From: Devosia sp. A16 | GTDB taxonomy: Bacteria > Pseudomonadota > Alphaproteobacteria > Rhizobiales > Devosiaceae | Length of the DNA stretch: 64,000 nt | NCBI RefSeq assembly: GCF_001402915.1 | Contig: NZ_CP012945.1 | Location: 4,131,501 to 4,195,500, forward strand | Direction: 5' to 3' | Shown here: positions 1 to 7,857 of the stretch, one piece after another | Numbering within the stretch: the stretch's first letter is position 1 | Layout: each line of letters starts with the position of its first letter | Made by a program: the position numbers and the translations under genes | Notes under the pieces: model-generated | The model's input: only the letters and a program-made list of their open reading frames with translations | What the model was told of the DNA's origin: nothing | Databases searched by the model: none

Positions 1-30
1 AAAGGCCCGCTTCGGCGGGCCTTTTTGTTT
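1..30 (+). terminator. Rho-independent terminator
   Basis: A perfect GC-rich stem (AGGCCCGC / GCGGGCCT) with a TTCG-type loop is followed by a T-rich tract. The flanking A and T runs would let it work in both directions: for an unseen plus-strand gene to the left and for the minus-strand DUF2264 gene ending at 44. Confidence 0.85.
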
Positions 31-43
31 TGCGGTCAGTCCT

Positions 44-1444
44 TCAAGGGGTAGGAGCGAGGGCGGAGTAGGCTTCTGCATCATAGGCCGCGGGGCGGTT
101 GTTTGGCCGACGCGCCCGCCGCCGGCGCAACTCGCCGAGCCGGTGCCGCCAGGTGTAGCGCTCCAGCGCCGGACTGTTTCCTCGGTTGAGCGGAATGACG
201 ATCCGGATATCTCCCGAGGACTGCTCGCCTTCGACCACCCAGCCCAACTCGGGCAAGTCGAGCCGATAATCTCCCACTTCCACCGGCAGCGGCTTCTCGG
301 GGGCCGACCAGTAGGGAGAACCTGGTGAATGCAGCAATAGTGGGATCACCGAACGAAGTCCCCAGTGGCTGCTGCCCGGTCCGGAATAGCTGTCGAGGAC
401 GCGCGGATCGTCGCCGAAATAGCCTTGCGTCAGCGTGCCGCCTCGGACCGCTCCGTGTGCAAGGAAATACCGCCAGACGCAGTCGTTGGCGCGTCGCGCA
501 AGACCAAGCCTTGCGGCATCGGGATCGAGTAGGGTGGCAACCGACAGGGGGGCAGCCGCGGCCGTGCGATAGCAGACGCTGCGGCCCATGATCGGAATGC
601 CAAGCGGGCTGATCAGGTGCGCCGTAAGATCTGCGGAAGCCAGCACCGCATCATGCAGGAACCGTCGGTCGTAGTCAGGCTGGATCAGGTGGAGAAACGC
701 CAACTGGTAGGTGATGCCCCACACATTGTAGTAGTCGACCACCCGCCCCGTGGCCGAGTCCGAGAACCAGCCATGTCCGAGGTAGAGTGGCTTGAAGCGC
801 TCATAGCCAGGCAGGCTGGGGACCGGGCGCCCTTCAAGTGTGGCGGCGACTGCCGCGGCCGTCGCACCGAATAGCAGCCAGTTGTTCGTCGGGCGATCTG
901 CGATTGCCGCAAGCCGCAACCAGCCGAGCAGGTTCGACTGCACGGACTGTCGCAGCAGCGGCCACACACTGTCGCGCACCAGCCATAGCGCAATCGCGAT
1001 ATCGCTGGCTTCCACGAGAATCTGGCTGAAGTCGCTTGGAGTACCCCAGTAACCGCGGTGTTGCGGGTCGGAGCCCACGGTGAAGGCCGAGGCGAGCAGG
1101 TCCATGAGATCGACGCTCCCGACGCCTGGCAGTCCGGAGAATACCGGATTGCGCCCGCCGGCGATCCAGGCCGCGAACAGTGGCGCGGTGCGCGCGAAGC
1201 CTTCGACCCCCGCTACTCCATAGCCGTGGGAACTGCCCATGCCACGGTACTGCGCGCGCTCGTAATCGGGTGTTGCAGCGGCGAGGAAACCTCTGAGGAA
1301 ATACCGCACCAGTGCCTCGTACCGGGGTTCGGCGGACGCGCCGGTTGCGAAGAGCTGGGCCAGCTCGGAGTCCGCCGCGTTCGAATAGCGGGGCGCCGGA
1401 CGGTAGCGAAACCATCCCAGATCAGGCATGAACGGCGAGCCCAT
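44..1444 (-). CDS. DUF2264 domain-containing protein
   Basis: Soluble protein of about 466 residues matching the DUF2264 family. Visible landmarks are the early GYGVAGVEGFAR segment, an NNW segment in the middle, a DYYN motif and a GRSVCYR motif, all typical of this (alpha/alpha)6-barrel-like family that tends to sit near carbohydrate genes. No signal peptide is seen. The ATG at 1444 is chosen because a GGGGGA Shine-Dalgarno lies six bases upstream; a TTG at 1573 would overlap the divergent glycosyltransferase start. The gene is divergent from a GT4 glycosyltransferase, so a carbohydrate role is plausible but inferred. The biochemical function of the family is not settled. Confidence 0.8.
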   Translation of the reverse strand: MGSPFMPDLGWFRYRPAPRYSNAADSELAQLFATGASAEPRYEALVRYFLRGFLAAATPDYERAQYRGMGSSHGYGVAGVEGFARTAPLFAAWIAGGRNPVFSGLPGVGSVDLMDLLASAFTVGSDPQHRGYWGTPSDFSQILVEASDIAIALWLVRDSVWPLLRQSVQSNLLGWLRLAAIADRPTNNWLLFGATAAAVAATLEGRPVPSLPGYERFKPLYLGHGWFSDSATGRVVDYYNVWGITYQLAFLHLIQPDYDRRFLHDAVLASADLTAHLISPLGIPIMGRSVCYRTAAAAPLSVATLLDPDAARLGLARRANDCVWRYFLAHGAVRGGTLTQGYFGDDPRVLDSYSGPGSSHWGLRSVIPLLLHSPGSPYWSAPEKPLPVEVGDYRLDLPELGWVVEGEQSSGDIRIVIPLNRGNSPALERYTWRHRLGELRRRRARRPNNRPAAYDAEAYSALAPTP

Positions 1445-1572
1445 CAGGTCCCCCAGTGACCTCGGGAAGTCTACAGCGACGCCGGTGGCGCGGCAATTGG
1501 CGAGGCTTGCGAGCCTCAAGCGTCCGGGATACCCATGGCCCGCATCCTTCCAGGCGCCCAGACGAGCAGCCA

Positions 1573-2598
1573 ATGCCGCAGCCCAAGACCGTTCTCATCG
1601 TCACCGATGCCTGGCACCCGCAGATCAACGGGGTGGTGCGCTCGATCGAGCTGGTGATCAGGGAGATGGAGCAGCGCGGCATCACGGTGAAGCTCTTGAC
1701 CCCGAACGAGTTCAAGACCTTTCCGATGCCGGGCTATGGCGAAATCCGCCTCAGCCGCACACTGATGAAGCCGGTTTACGCGCGGATCGAAGCTGCTGCG
1801 CCGGATGCCATTCATATCGCCACCGAAGGCCCGCTCGGCATCATGGCGCGGCGCTGGTGCAGGAAGCGTCGTTTCGCCTTCTCGACCGCTTATCATACCC
1901 AGTTCCCCGAATACCTGCGCGCCCGGTTGCCGGTACCGCTGCACTGGAGCTATCGGTTCCTGCGCTGGTTCCACGGCGCGGCGAAATACTGCCTCGTCGG
2001 CACGCCGCACCTGAAGACGCTGCTGGAGCGGCGCGGCTTCACCAATGCGGTGATCTGGCAGAAAGGCGTCGATACCGAGCTGTTCAATCCGGCGCGGCGC
2101 GAGCCGCTGGCCTATGACGGACCGGTGTTTCTCTATGTCGGCCGTGTCGCGGTGGAAAAGAACATCGACGCGTTCGTTTCGCTCGATTTGCCCGGCACCA
2201 AGCTGGTGGTCGGGGGAGGACCAAGCCTCGACAAGCTGAAGGCCGAGTACCCCGATGTGGTGTTCGTCGGCCCCAGGCAGGGCGAGGAACTGGCCCGCCT
2301 TTTCGCTTCGGCCGATGTGTTCGTCTTTCCGTCCAGGACCGACACCTTCGGCCTGGTGCTGCTCGAGGCGCTGGCCAGCGGCACACCTGTGGCGGCGTTC
2401 CCGGTGACCGGGCCGATCGACGTAATCGGCGATGCGCCGGTCGGTGTGCTCGACAACGACCTGAAGGCTGCGGCCCTCCGCGCCCTCGACGTATCCCGCG
2501 ACCAGTGCCGTGCCTATGCCGAGCAGTTCTCCTGGGCTGCGAGCACCGATCAGTTTCTGCGCTACCTCCCGGTGAAGGGCGATGCTCATTCGCTTTGA
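1573..2598 (+). CDS. GT4-family glycosyltransferase
   Basis: A 341-residue GT-B fold enzyme. The N-terminal Rossmann half begins VLIVTDAWHPQINGVV, a hallmark of the MgtA/Agt-like GT4 branch. The C-terminal half has FLYVGRVAVEKN and PSRTDTFGLVLLEALASG, which carries the nucleotide-sugar-binding E-x7-E pattern. Members of this branch move hexose or uronic acid from an NDP-sugar onto a lipid such as diacylglycerol (Agrobacterium Agt is similar in length and N-terminal motif), so membrane glycolipid synthesis is the best guess. The ATG at 1573 starts directly with the family N-terminus; longer in-frame starts would run back through the divergent gene's leader. Its stop codon overlaps the -35 box of the next gene. 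Confidence 0.85.
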   Translation: MPQPKTVLIVTDAWHPQINGVVRSIELVIREMEQRGITVKLLTPNEFKTFPMPGYGEIRLSRTLMKPVYARIEAAAPDAIHIATEGPLGIMARRWCRKRRFAFSTAYHTQFPEYLRARLPVPLHWSYRFLRWFHGAAKYCLVGTPHLKTLLERRGFTNAVIWQKGVDTELFNPARREPLAYDGPVFLYVGRVAVEKNIDAFVSLDLPGTKLVVGGGPSLDKLKAEYPDVVFVGPRQGEELARLFASADVFVFPSRTDTFGLVLLEALASGTPVAAFPVTGPIDVIGDAPVGVLDNDLKAAALRALDVSRDQCRAYAEQFSWAASTDQFLRYLPVKGDAHSL

Positions 2599-2623
2599 CT
2601 CTAATTAGAGAAAAGACTAAATA
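2595..2623 (+). promoter_or_regulatory. Promoter with palindromic operator for the SdpR/SdpI-like pair
   Basis: TTGACT (2595-2600), a 17-bp spacer and TAAATA (2618-2623) form a good sigma70-type promoter. A perfect 12-bp palindrome, CTCTAATTAGAG (2599-2610), overlaps the -35 box and spacer, which is where an autorepressor would bind. The AT-rich patch stands out from the GC-rich surroundings. Confidence 0.65.
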
Positions 2624-2650
2624 AGGTCCGTCGCCGAGCGAGCGGATCTT

Positions 2651-2920
2651 ATGGGTATCAATGCCGTCTTCGAAGCGCTGTCGCACCCTGTCCGCCGGGA
2701 GATCCTGCAGCTCCTGCGGTCCGGGCCGATGTCGGCCGGTGCGCTGGCCGAACATTTCACTCTGAGCAAGCCGACGCTGTCGGTGCACTTCGCCAAGCTC
2801 AAGGAGGCCGAGCTGGTCGCCGTCGAGCGGCAGGGCACCAGCCTGATCTACCACCTCAACATGTCCATTCTCGAAGAGGCGCTGTCCAACCTCCTCAGCT
2901 TCAGGGAACCCAAGCCATGA
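2651..2920 (+). CDS. ArsR/SdpR-family winged-helix repressor
   Basis: An 89-residue winged-helix protein. It has the ArsR pattern FEALSHPVRREILQLL, then the recognition region LAEHFTLSKPTLSVHFAKLKEAELV and a wing ending in SLIYHLN. There are no obvious metal-binding cysteines, as expected for the SdpR branch rather than metal sensors. The stop overlaps the start of the next gene (ATGA), so the pair is translationally coupled. By analogy with Bacillus SdpR-SdpI, it probably represses its own operon from the palindrome at 2599-2610. Confidence 0.85.
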   Translation: MGINAVFEALSHPVRREILQLLRSGPMSAGALAEHFTLSKPTLSVHFAKLKEAELVAVERQGTSLIYHLNMSILEEALSNLLSFREPKP

Positions 2921-3564
2921 GCCCGTTCTTTACTCCGGTCCGCATCGCATTGCTCGTCGCGCTGGTCGTGGCTTTCGTCGGCGGCCTGATGCTGGTGCCC
3001 GCGGGCACGATGCTGCCGGTGCATTGGGGGCCGAGCGGCGAGGCCGACGGTTTCCTGCCGCGCGAGTGGGCGCTGCTCGTGCCGCTTCTGATGGTGGCGG
3101 TGGTCTGGGCGATCCTGGTTGCGCTCAACCGCTTCGCGAGGCCGTCCGACCTTGCCGCGGGGCGGCACAGCTACGGCGTAGTGGTTACCGCGATCACCGG
3201 ATTGGCACTGGTCCTGGAGGTGGCGACGGTGCTGATCGGCATCGGCGTGCCTGTCAACATGGTCCAGATGCTGGGCTTTGCCTTGGGGGCGCTGCTGGTG
3301 GTGCTCGGCAACGTCCTGCCGAAGTCCCAGCCCAACACCTTCGCCGGTATCCGGCTACCGACGACGCTGAACGATCCGGCCAACTGGCAGGCCACGCACC
3401 GGCTGACCGGCTGGCTCTGCATCGTCTCAGGGCTGGTGCTGATCGTTGCAGCAGCTCTGCTGCCGGCGCCCTTCCTGATCTGGTGGCTGCTCGGCTGTGT
3501 GTTCGTGCCGATCCTGGTCGGCGTGGTGTATTCGCTCGGCTATTCACGCCGACAGCGCTCTTGA
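2917..3564 (+). CDS. SdpI-family membrane protein (DUF1648)
   Basis: A 215-residue integral membrane protein with about six hydrophobic segments. The DUF1648 signature is visible as LPVHWGPSGEADGF near residue 35, and the SdpI-type cytoplasmic segment as PKSQPNTFAGIRLPTTLNDPANWQ near 130-150. In Bacillus the family gives immunity to the SdpC toxin and signals to SdpR. No sdpC-like toxin gene lies beside it here, so the physiological signal is unknown. It is coupled by ATGA overlap to the repressor. Confidence 0.85.
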   Translation: MSPFFTPVRIALLVALVVAFVGGLMLVPAGTMLPVHWGPSGEADGFLPREWALLVPLLMVAVVWAILVALNRFARPSDLAAGRHSYGVVVTAITGLALVLEVATVLIGIGVPVNMVQMLGFALGALLVVLGNVLPKSQPNTFAGIRLPTTLNDPANWQATHRLTGWLCIVSGLVLIVAAALLPAPFLIWWLLGCVFVPILVGVVYSLGYSRRQRS

Positions 3565-3865
3565 CCACCGGCCGTTTCCGCCACTAAAGCTCCGTAATCC
3601 TCACGCAGGGTTTGGTCATGACTCAGGGAGTAGCAGCGCCAATCGCAGCCGCCGGCTTTGCAGCCGGAGCGGTCGCGCGCGCTAGCGCCCCCGCTCGCTA
3701 GCTCTCCCCGAGCGCCGCCATGCGGCTGGGGAGAGCGGAACCAAACGAGCCCGGCGGCCGGCATCGGCCGCTTAACCGAGTCAAAACCATAATTCCGCGA
3801 TAATCGATGCCTCACTGAAGGCGTCGCGAGTCCCTGAGGGGCGGTCGCGGTCCACCGAGGTTCCA
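3565..3865. other. Intergenic region with three consecutive stem-loops
   Basis: About 300 bases without a convincing gene. Three adjacent inverted repeats are visible: CCGGCT/AGCCGG (3652-3667), GCTAGCG/CGCTAGC (3681-3702) and GCTCTCCCC/GGGGAGAGC (3701-3736). There is no long T-run after them, so they are not a classic terminator. They could be a small structured RNA, a Rho-type terminator region or an intergenic repeat. An AT-richer stretch near 3783-3805 may hold the promoter of the aminotransferase. Confidence 0.4.
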
Positions 3866-5083
3866 ATGAACGAAGATTTCCACCGCATCCGCCGCCTTCC
3901 GCCCTACGTCTTCGCCCATATCGATCCCATCAAGGCCAGGTTGCGCGCCAACGGCGTCGACATCATCGACCTGGGCATGGGCAATCCGGACATGCCGACG
4001 CCCCAGCACATCGTCGACAAGCTCAAGGAGACGGTGAAGGATCCGCGCACCCACCGCTACTCATCGTCCAAGGGTATCCCCGGCCTCAGGAAGGCCCAGG
4101 CCAGCTATTACGGTCGCCGCTTCGGCGTGAAGGTGAATCCCGACACCCAGGTGGTGGCGACGCTCGGCTCCAAGGAAGGCTTCGCCAATATGGCGGCGGC
4201 GATCACCGCGCCCGGCGACGTTGTGCTGGTGCCCAACCCGACTTATCCCATCCATTCATTCGGCTTCATCATGAGCGGCGGCGTCGTCCGCTCGATGCCG
4301 GCCGAGCCGGACGAGAACTTCATGCGCGCGCTCGATCGCGCCGTCAGGCACTCGATCCCCAAGCCCATCGCGCTGATCCTCAACTACCCGGCCAATCCGA
4401 CCGCCTACACGGCGTCGCTGGATTTCTACAAGGAAGTGGTCAAGTACTGCCGCGAGCACTCGATCTTCATCCTCTCCGACCTCGCCTATTCGGAGATCTA
4501 TTTCGATGACGAAGTGCCGCCCTCGGTGCTGCAGGTCGAGGGCGCCATGGACATCACGGTGGAGTTCACCTCGATGTCCAAGACCTACTCGATGCCCGGC
4601 TGGCGCGTCGGCTTCGCCGTCGGCAACGAGCGCTTGATCGCGGCGCTGACCCGCGTGAAGTCGTACCTCGACTACGGCGCGTTCACCCCGATCCAGGTCG
4701 CGGCCGCTTCGGCGCTCAACGGTTCGGACAGCGTCATCGAGGATGTCCGCACCGTCTATCGCGACCGCCGCGATGTGATGGTGGAGAGCTTCGGCCGCGC
4801 TGGCTGGACCATCCCGTCGCCCAAGGCGACGATGTTCGCCTGGGCCCCCATCCCCGACCAGTTCGCGCATCTGGGCTCGCTCGAATTCGCCAAGCTCCTG
4901 ATCCAGGAAACTGGCGTCGCCGTCGCCCCGGGCGTCGGCTTCGGCGAGTACGGCGACCAGTACATTCGCCTGGCGCTGGTGGAGAACGAGCAGCGTATCC
5001 GTCAGGCCGCGCGTAACGTGAAGAAGTTCCTGTCGGGCCAGCCGAGCCACGGCAACGTCGTGCCGATTACCGCCGCGAAGTAA
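3866..5083 (+). CDS. Class I/II PLP-dependent aminotransferase (AlaC/DapL-like)
   Basis: A 405-residue fold-type I aminotransferase. The substrate loop YSSSKGIPGLRKA, the NYPANPTA motif and the PLP-lysine motif SMSKTYSMPGWRVGF (lysine 239) are all present. This subgroup, found just upstream of homoserine dehydrogenase in many Hyphomicrobiales, is usually labelled LL-diaminopimelate or alanine (glutamate-pyruvate) aminotransferase. The substrate cannot be fixed from sequence alone, though the hom neighbour fits an amino-acid biosynthesis role. It is followed by a strong terminator, so it is likely transcribed alone. Confidence 0.9.
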   Translation: MNEDFHRIRRLPPYVFAHIDPIKARLRANGVDIIDLGMGNPDMPTPQHIVDKLKETVKDPRTHRYSSSKGIPGLRKAQASYYGRRFGVKVNPDTQVVATLGSKEGFANMAAAITAPGDVVLVPNPTYPIHSFGFIMSGGVVRSMPAEPDENFMRALDRAVRHSIPKPIALILNYPANPTAYTASLDFYKEVVKYCREHSIFILSDLAYSEIYFDDEVPPSVLQVEGAMDITVEFTSMSKTYSMPGWRVGFAVGNERLIAALTRVKSYLDYGAFTPIQVAAASALNGSDSVIEDVRTVYRDRRDVMVESFGRAGWTIPSPKATMFAWAPIPDQFAHLGSLEFAKLLIQETGVAVAPGVGFGEYGDQYIRLALVENEQRIRQAARNVKKFLSGQPSHGNVVPITAAK

Positions 5084-5105
5084 GCAGACGGACATGAGCT
5101 TGCGG

Positions 5106-5138
5106 CGGCCCGGTCAGTGACCGGGCCGTTTGCCTTTG
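5106..5138 (+). terminator. Rho-independent terminator of the aminotransferase gene
   Basis: Perfect 11-bp arms CGGCCCGGTCA (5106-5116) and TGACCGGGCCG (5118-5128) are followed by TTTGCCTTT. The hairpin lies 23 bases after the stop codon. Confidence 0.85.
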
Positions 5139-5169
5139 TGAGTGCCACCACAGCTTTCCCTCTCTCGGC

Positions 5170-5523
5170 GTCATCCCCGCGAAAGCCCATAAGGGCTAGC
5201 TTAGGGTTGGTGGGTTTGAGGATTGTCGCCGCCATCCCTCGACGATCGTGGCTTACCCCTCATCCGGCGCTACGCGCCACCTTCTCCCCGACGGGGAGAA
5301 GAATACCGAGAGCGCGGCGATCACCTCTATTCCTCTCCCCGTCGGGGAGAGGGTGGATCGGCCGGAGGCCGAGACGGGTGAGGGGTGGCTGGCGCTGACC
5401 ATCCCTCCCAGCGGGACCCATCTTGCGGTGGGAGCACCTAACTTAGCGCACATGCGCTTTCGCGGGGACCTCCGTTTTCTTTCGGGCATCGCAAACAGAG
5501 GTTCCCGCTTTCGCGGGAATGAC
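5170..5523. repeat. Composite MITE-like intergenic repeat
   Basis: The block is bounded by near-perfect 17-bp terminal inverted repeats: GTCATCCCCGCGAAAGC at 5170-5186 and the reverse complement of GTCATTCCCGCGAAAGC at 5507-5523. Nested inside is a second palindromic unit, about 5259-5393, that opens CCCCTCATCCGG, closes GGGTGAGGGG and carries two hairpins of the CTCCCCGACGGGGAG type. Such mosaics are common between genes in Hyphomicrobiales. No transposase is encoded. An open frame running through it into the next gene remnant has no coding character. Confidence 0.7.
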
Positions 5524-5562
5524 CCGGTGGGTTATCAGCTTTCAGTTTGCTGGAGGCATCTC

Positions 5563-5760
5563 ATGTTTCGCCGACTTCTCGTTGCGCTTGCCCTGCTGTT
5601 CGCCGCGGCCCCGGCCCTGGCGCAGTCCTTTCCGGTCACCATCAAACACGCCTTCGGCGAGACGGTGATCGAGAAGGCGCCCGAACGGATCGTCACCTGG
5701 GGTTGGGGCAATCACGATGCGCTGCTGGCGCTGGGTGTGGTGCCTGTGGCCATGCTCAGC
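5563..5760 (+). pseudogene. Truncated iron-siderophore ABC substrate-binding protein (5' fragment)
   Basis: The first 64 or so codons read as an intact start of a FepB/FecB-type periplasmic binding protein: signal peptide MFRRLLVALALLFAAAPALAQ, then FPVTIKHAFGETVIEKAPERIV and a WGNHDALLALGVVPVAM segment. Around 5752-5760 the homology stops and the DNA becomes the inside-out remnant of a PIN-domain toxin gene on the other strand. The remaining roughly 250 codons of the binding protein are absent. A deletion that joined two genes explains this. An intact importer of the same class lies at 16059-19943. Confidence 0.75.
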
Positions 5761-5880
5761 CGCCGTGACAGCGGTGGTCCACAAGTCCCCGATCGGTTGG
5801 GCTGCAAGCCATTCCAGAACGCGCGGAGTCGGGACCGCTGCGATCGCGTCCGAGATGACGTTGGTGTCGAGGATGATCAC
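5755..5880 (-). pseudogene. Truncated VapC-type PIN-domain toxin
   Basis: A GTG start at 5880 overlaps the antitoxin stop, as in intact vapBC operons. About 42 residues match the VapC N-terminus: IILDTNVISDA with the first catalytic aspartate, RVLEWLAAQP, then LWTTAVTAAE. After TAAE the reading frame runs into reversed sequence of the binding-protein fragment and family similarity ends. The later acidic residues needed for RNase activity are missing, so it should be inactive. Confidence 0.75.
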
Positions 5881-6151
5881 TCCGTCGAGCCATCCTTGTA
5901 GCGCTCGTCGTAGTCATCGAGAGCGAAGGGAGGGTCGCGGCCCAGGAAGTGGTTGATGAGGAACAGGTCGGCGCCCCCCAGAGGGCCGAACCTCGCGCGC
6001 AACCGCGTTGCCATATTGTCCGTCTCTGTCAACGCGCGCGCGCCAGCAGATCGCTTGCTTCTTCCTCGCGTGTCCGTCCATGTCCCTTGGCGCGATCGTT
6101 AAGAGCGGCGACCAGGGCGGCGTCATCAACTTTGATGGTGATGTCAGAGAT
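5877..6151 (-). pseudogene. Degraded antitoxin gene (VapB/FitA-like)
   Basis: Reading leftwards from 6151, the sequence is SDITIKVDDAALVAALNDRA, then GRTREEEASDLLARA, a short antitoxin-like pattern. A GGGAGG ribosome site precedes the position where ATG is expected, but the codon is ATC (6149-6151). A further lesion lies in a CG-dinucleotide run near 6030-6040: one extra CG unit shifts the frame to a stop. Removing it restores a frame running through FLINHFLGRDPPFALDDYDERYKDG to a stop at 5877 that overlaps the toxin start. Two independent lesions mark it as decayed. Confidence 0.65.
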
Positions 6152-6213
6152 GGCAACCTCCCGCGAGACAGCGGTTATCAATATGGGTGGCAGCTGCCTG
6201 TCCATCAATCCTA

Positions 6214-6241
6214 TTGACGGATAGGGTCTTTCCTATCCATA
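6214..6241 (+). promoter_or_regulatory. Probable hom promoter with inverted repeat
   Basis: TTGACG (6214-6219) looks like a -35 box; the -10 region near 6234-6241 is less clear. A perfect 7-bp inverted repeat GGATAGG (6219-6225) / CCTATCC (6232-6238) lies between them and could be an operator. Transcription from here would give a leader of about 25 bases before the ATG at 6271. Confidence 0.4.
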
Positions 6242-6270
6242 GCTCTCGCACCAATTCCGAGAGCGTTTCT

Positions 6271-7779
6271 ATGTCCGATATCCAGTCGTTTCGCCAATCC
6301 GTCGAAGCCTTCATTGCGGCGCGCGGCTGGACCCCGACCCGGTTCGGACGGACCATCGCGGGCGACCCGCTCTTCGTGTTCGACCTGAGGGAAGGGCGCG
6401 AACCGCGCTCGGACACGCGGACCCGGATTCTGAAGTCGATGCAGGACCATGCCGATGCGGCGCTCGAAGCGCCGCTGCGCATCGGCGTCGCCGGCCTCGG
6501 CAATGTCGGCGCGACGCTGGTCCGCATCATCCAGAAGGATGGCGAAGAGCTGACCCGCAAGCTCGGCCGCAAGATCACCGTCACTGCCGTCTGCGCCCGT
6601 TCGCGCAGCCGCGACAGGGGCATCGATACGACGAACCTCGAATGGTTCGACGATCCGGTGGCGCTGGCCAAATCCGACGGCATCGACCTGTTCGTCGAAT
6701 TGATCGGCGGCGAGGACGGACCGGCACTGGCCGCGGTGAAGGCGGCGCTGGAGATCGGCCGCCCGGTGGTCACCGCCAATAAGGCACTGCTGGCCCGGCA
6801 CGGCGTCAACCTCGCCAAGGCCGCCGAGGAGTCCGGAGCGCAGCTCGGCTTCGAGGCGGCGGTCGCCGGCGGGATTCCGGTTATCAAGACGCTGCGCGAG
6901 GGCCTCGGCTCGGCCCGTATCGCCCGCGTCTACGGCATCATGAACGGCACCTGCAACTACATCCTGACCCGCATGGGCAATGAGGGCATCAGCTTTGCCG
7001 AGTGCCTCGCCGATGCGCAGAAGCTGGGCTACGCCGAAGCCGATCCGACCTTCGATGTCGAGGGCTTCGATACCGCGCACAAGCTGGCCATCCTCGCTTC
7101 GCTCTGCTTCGGCTGCGAGATCGCGCCCGACGAAATCTTCGTCGAGGGCATCACCAGGATCAGCCAGGCCGACATCAAGGTGGCGGGCGACCTCGGCTAC
7201 AAGATCAAGCTGCTCGGCATCGCCCAGCGCTCGGCCGACGGCATCGATCAGCGCGTGCACCCCACGCTGGTGCCCAAGACGTCGGCAGTGGCCGGGGTCG
7301 ATGGGGTGCTCAACGCCGTGGCGCTCGAAACCGATCACGTGCACGAGCTGCTGCTGGCCGGCCCTGGCGCCGGCGGCCCGCCGACCGCCTCGTCCGTCCT
7401 CTCCGACATTCTCGACATCGCCCGCGGCACCCGGGTGCCGCCGCTCGGCGTGCCGAGCGCCGAGCTGACCCCGTACCGGCGCGCGCCGATCCGGGAGCAT
7501 GAGGGCGGTTACTACATCCGACTAAATGTCAGGGATGTACCCGGTGCGTTTGCGGCTATTGCTACCCGCATGGGTGCCGCCGGCATTTCGCTCGAAAGCG
7601 TCATCCAGCGTCCGGATCTGCGTGTTAGCGAGCCGGGCGTGACGGGGACCGAGTCCCGCACGGTGGTGCTGCTCACGCACTCCACCATGGAGCAGACCGT
7701 CCGCGACGCCCTCCAGGCGATCAAGGGCGACGGCTTCATCGTCGGCGATCCGCAGATGATCCGGATCGAGCAACTCTAG
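6271..7779 (+). CDS. hom: Homoserine dehydrogenase with an N-terminal HTH-like extension
   Basis: A 502-residue protein. Residues 71 onward are a standard alphaproteobacterial homoserine dehydrogenase (aspartate semialdehyde to homoserine, for Thr/Met/Ile): Rossmann motif GLGNVG (75-80), GIMNGTCNYIL, EADPTFDVEGFDTAHK, and a C-terminal ACT domain (VRDVPGAFAAIATRMG) for feedback control. Residues 1-57 are extra: FRQSVEAFIAARGW, TPTRFGRTIAGDP and LREGREPRSDTRTRIL resemble small stand-alone alphaproteobacterial HTH proteins. The ATG at 6271 yields the fused form. An internal ATG at 6439 (residue 57) would give a normal-length enzyme but has a poor ribosome site. I favour the fused start but cannot prove it. 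Confidence 0.9.
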   Translation: MSDIQSFRQSVEAFIAARGWTPTRFGRTIAGDPLFVFDLREGREPRSDTRTRILKSMQDHADAALEAPLRIGVAGLGNVGATLVRIIQKDGEELTRKLGRKITVTAVCARSRSRDRGIDTTNLEWFDDPVALAKSDGIDLFVELIGGEDGPALAAVKAALEIGRPVVTANKALLARHGVNLAKAAEESGAQLGFEAAVAGGIPVIKTLREGLGSARIARVYGIMNGTCNYILTRMGNEGISFAECLADAQKLGYAEADPTFDVEGFDTAHKLAILASLCFGCEIAPDEIFVEGITRISQADIKVAGDLGYKIKLLGIAQRSADGIDQRVHPTLVPKTSAVAGVDGVLNAVALETDHVHELLLAGPGAGGPPTASSVLSDILDIARGTRVPPLGVPSAELTPYRRAPIREHEGGYYIRLNVRDVPGAFAAIATRMGAAGISLESVIQRPDLRVSEPGVTGTESRTVVLLTHSTMEQTVRDALQAIKGDGFIVGDPQMIRIEQL

Positions 7780-7857
7780 GCGCTCTCCCGGCCTGCGGTT
7801 TCGGGACGGCACCGCATAGGCCACGTAAAGCCCCGTGCGGCGGGGCAGGGAGTGTTC

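Noticed and set aside
5248-5562. In-frame upstream extension of the truncated binding-protein gene through the repeat region
   Set aside because: This stretch is the MITE-like element. A clean signal peptide begins at 5563, so the earlier start is not used.
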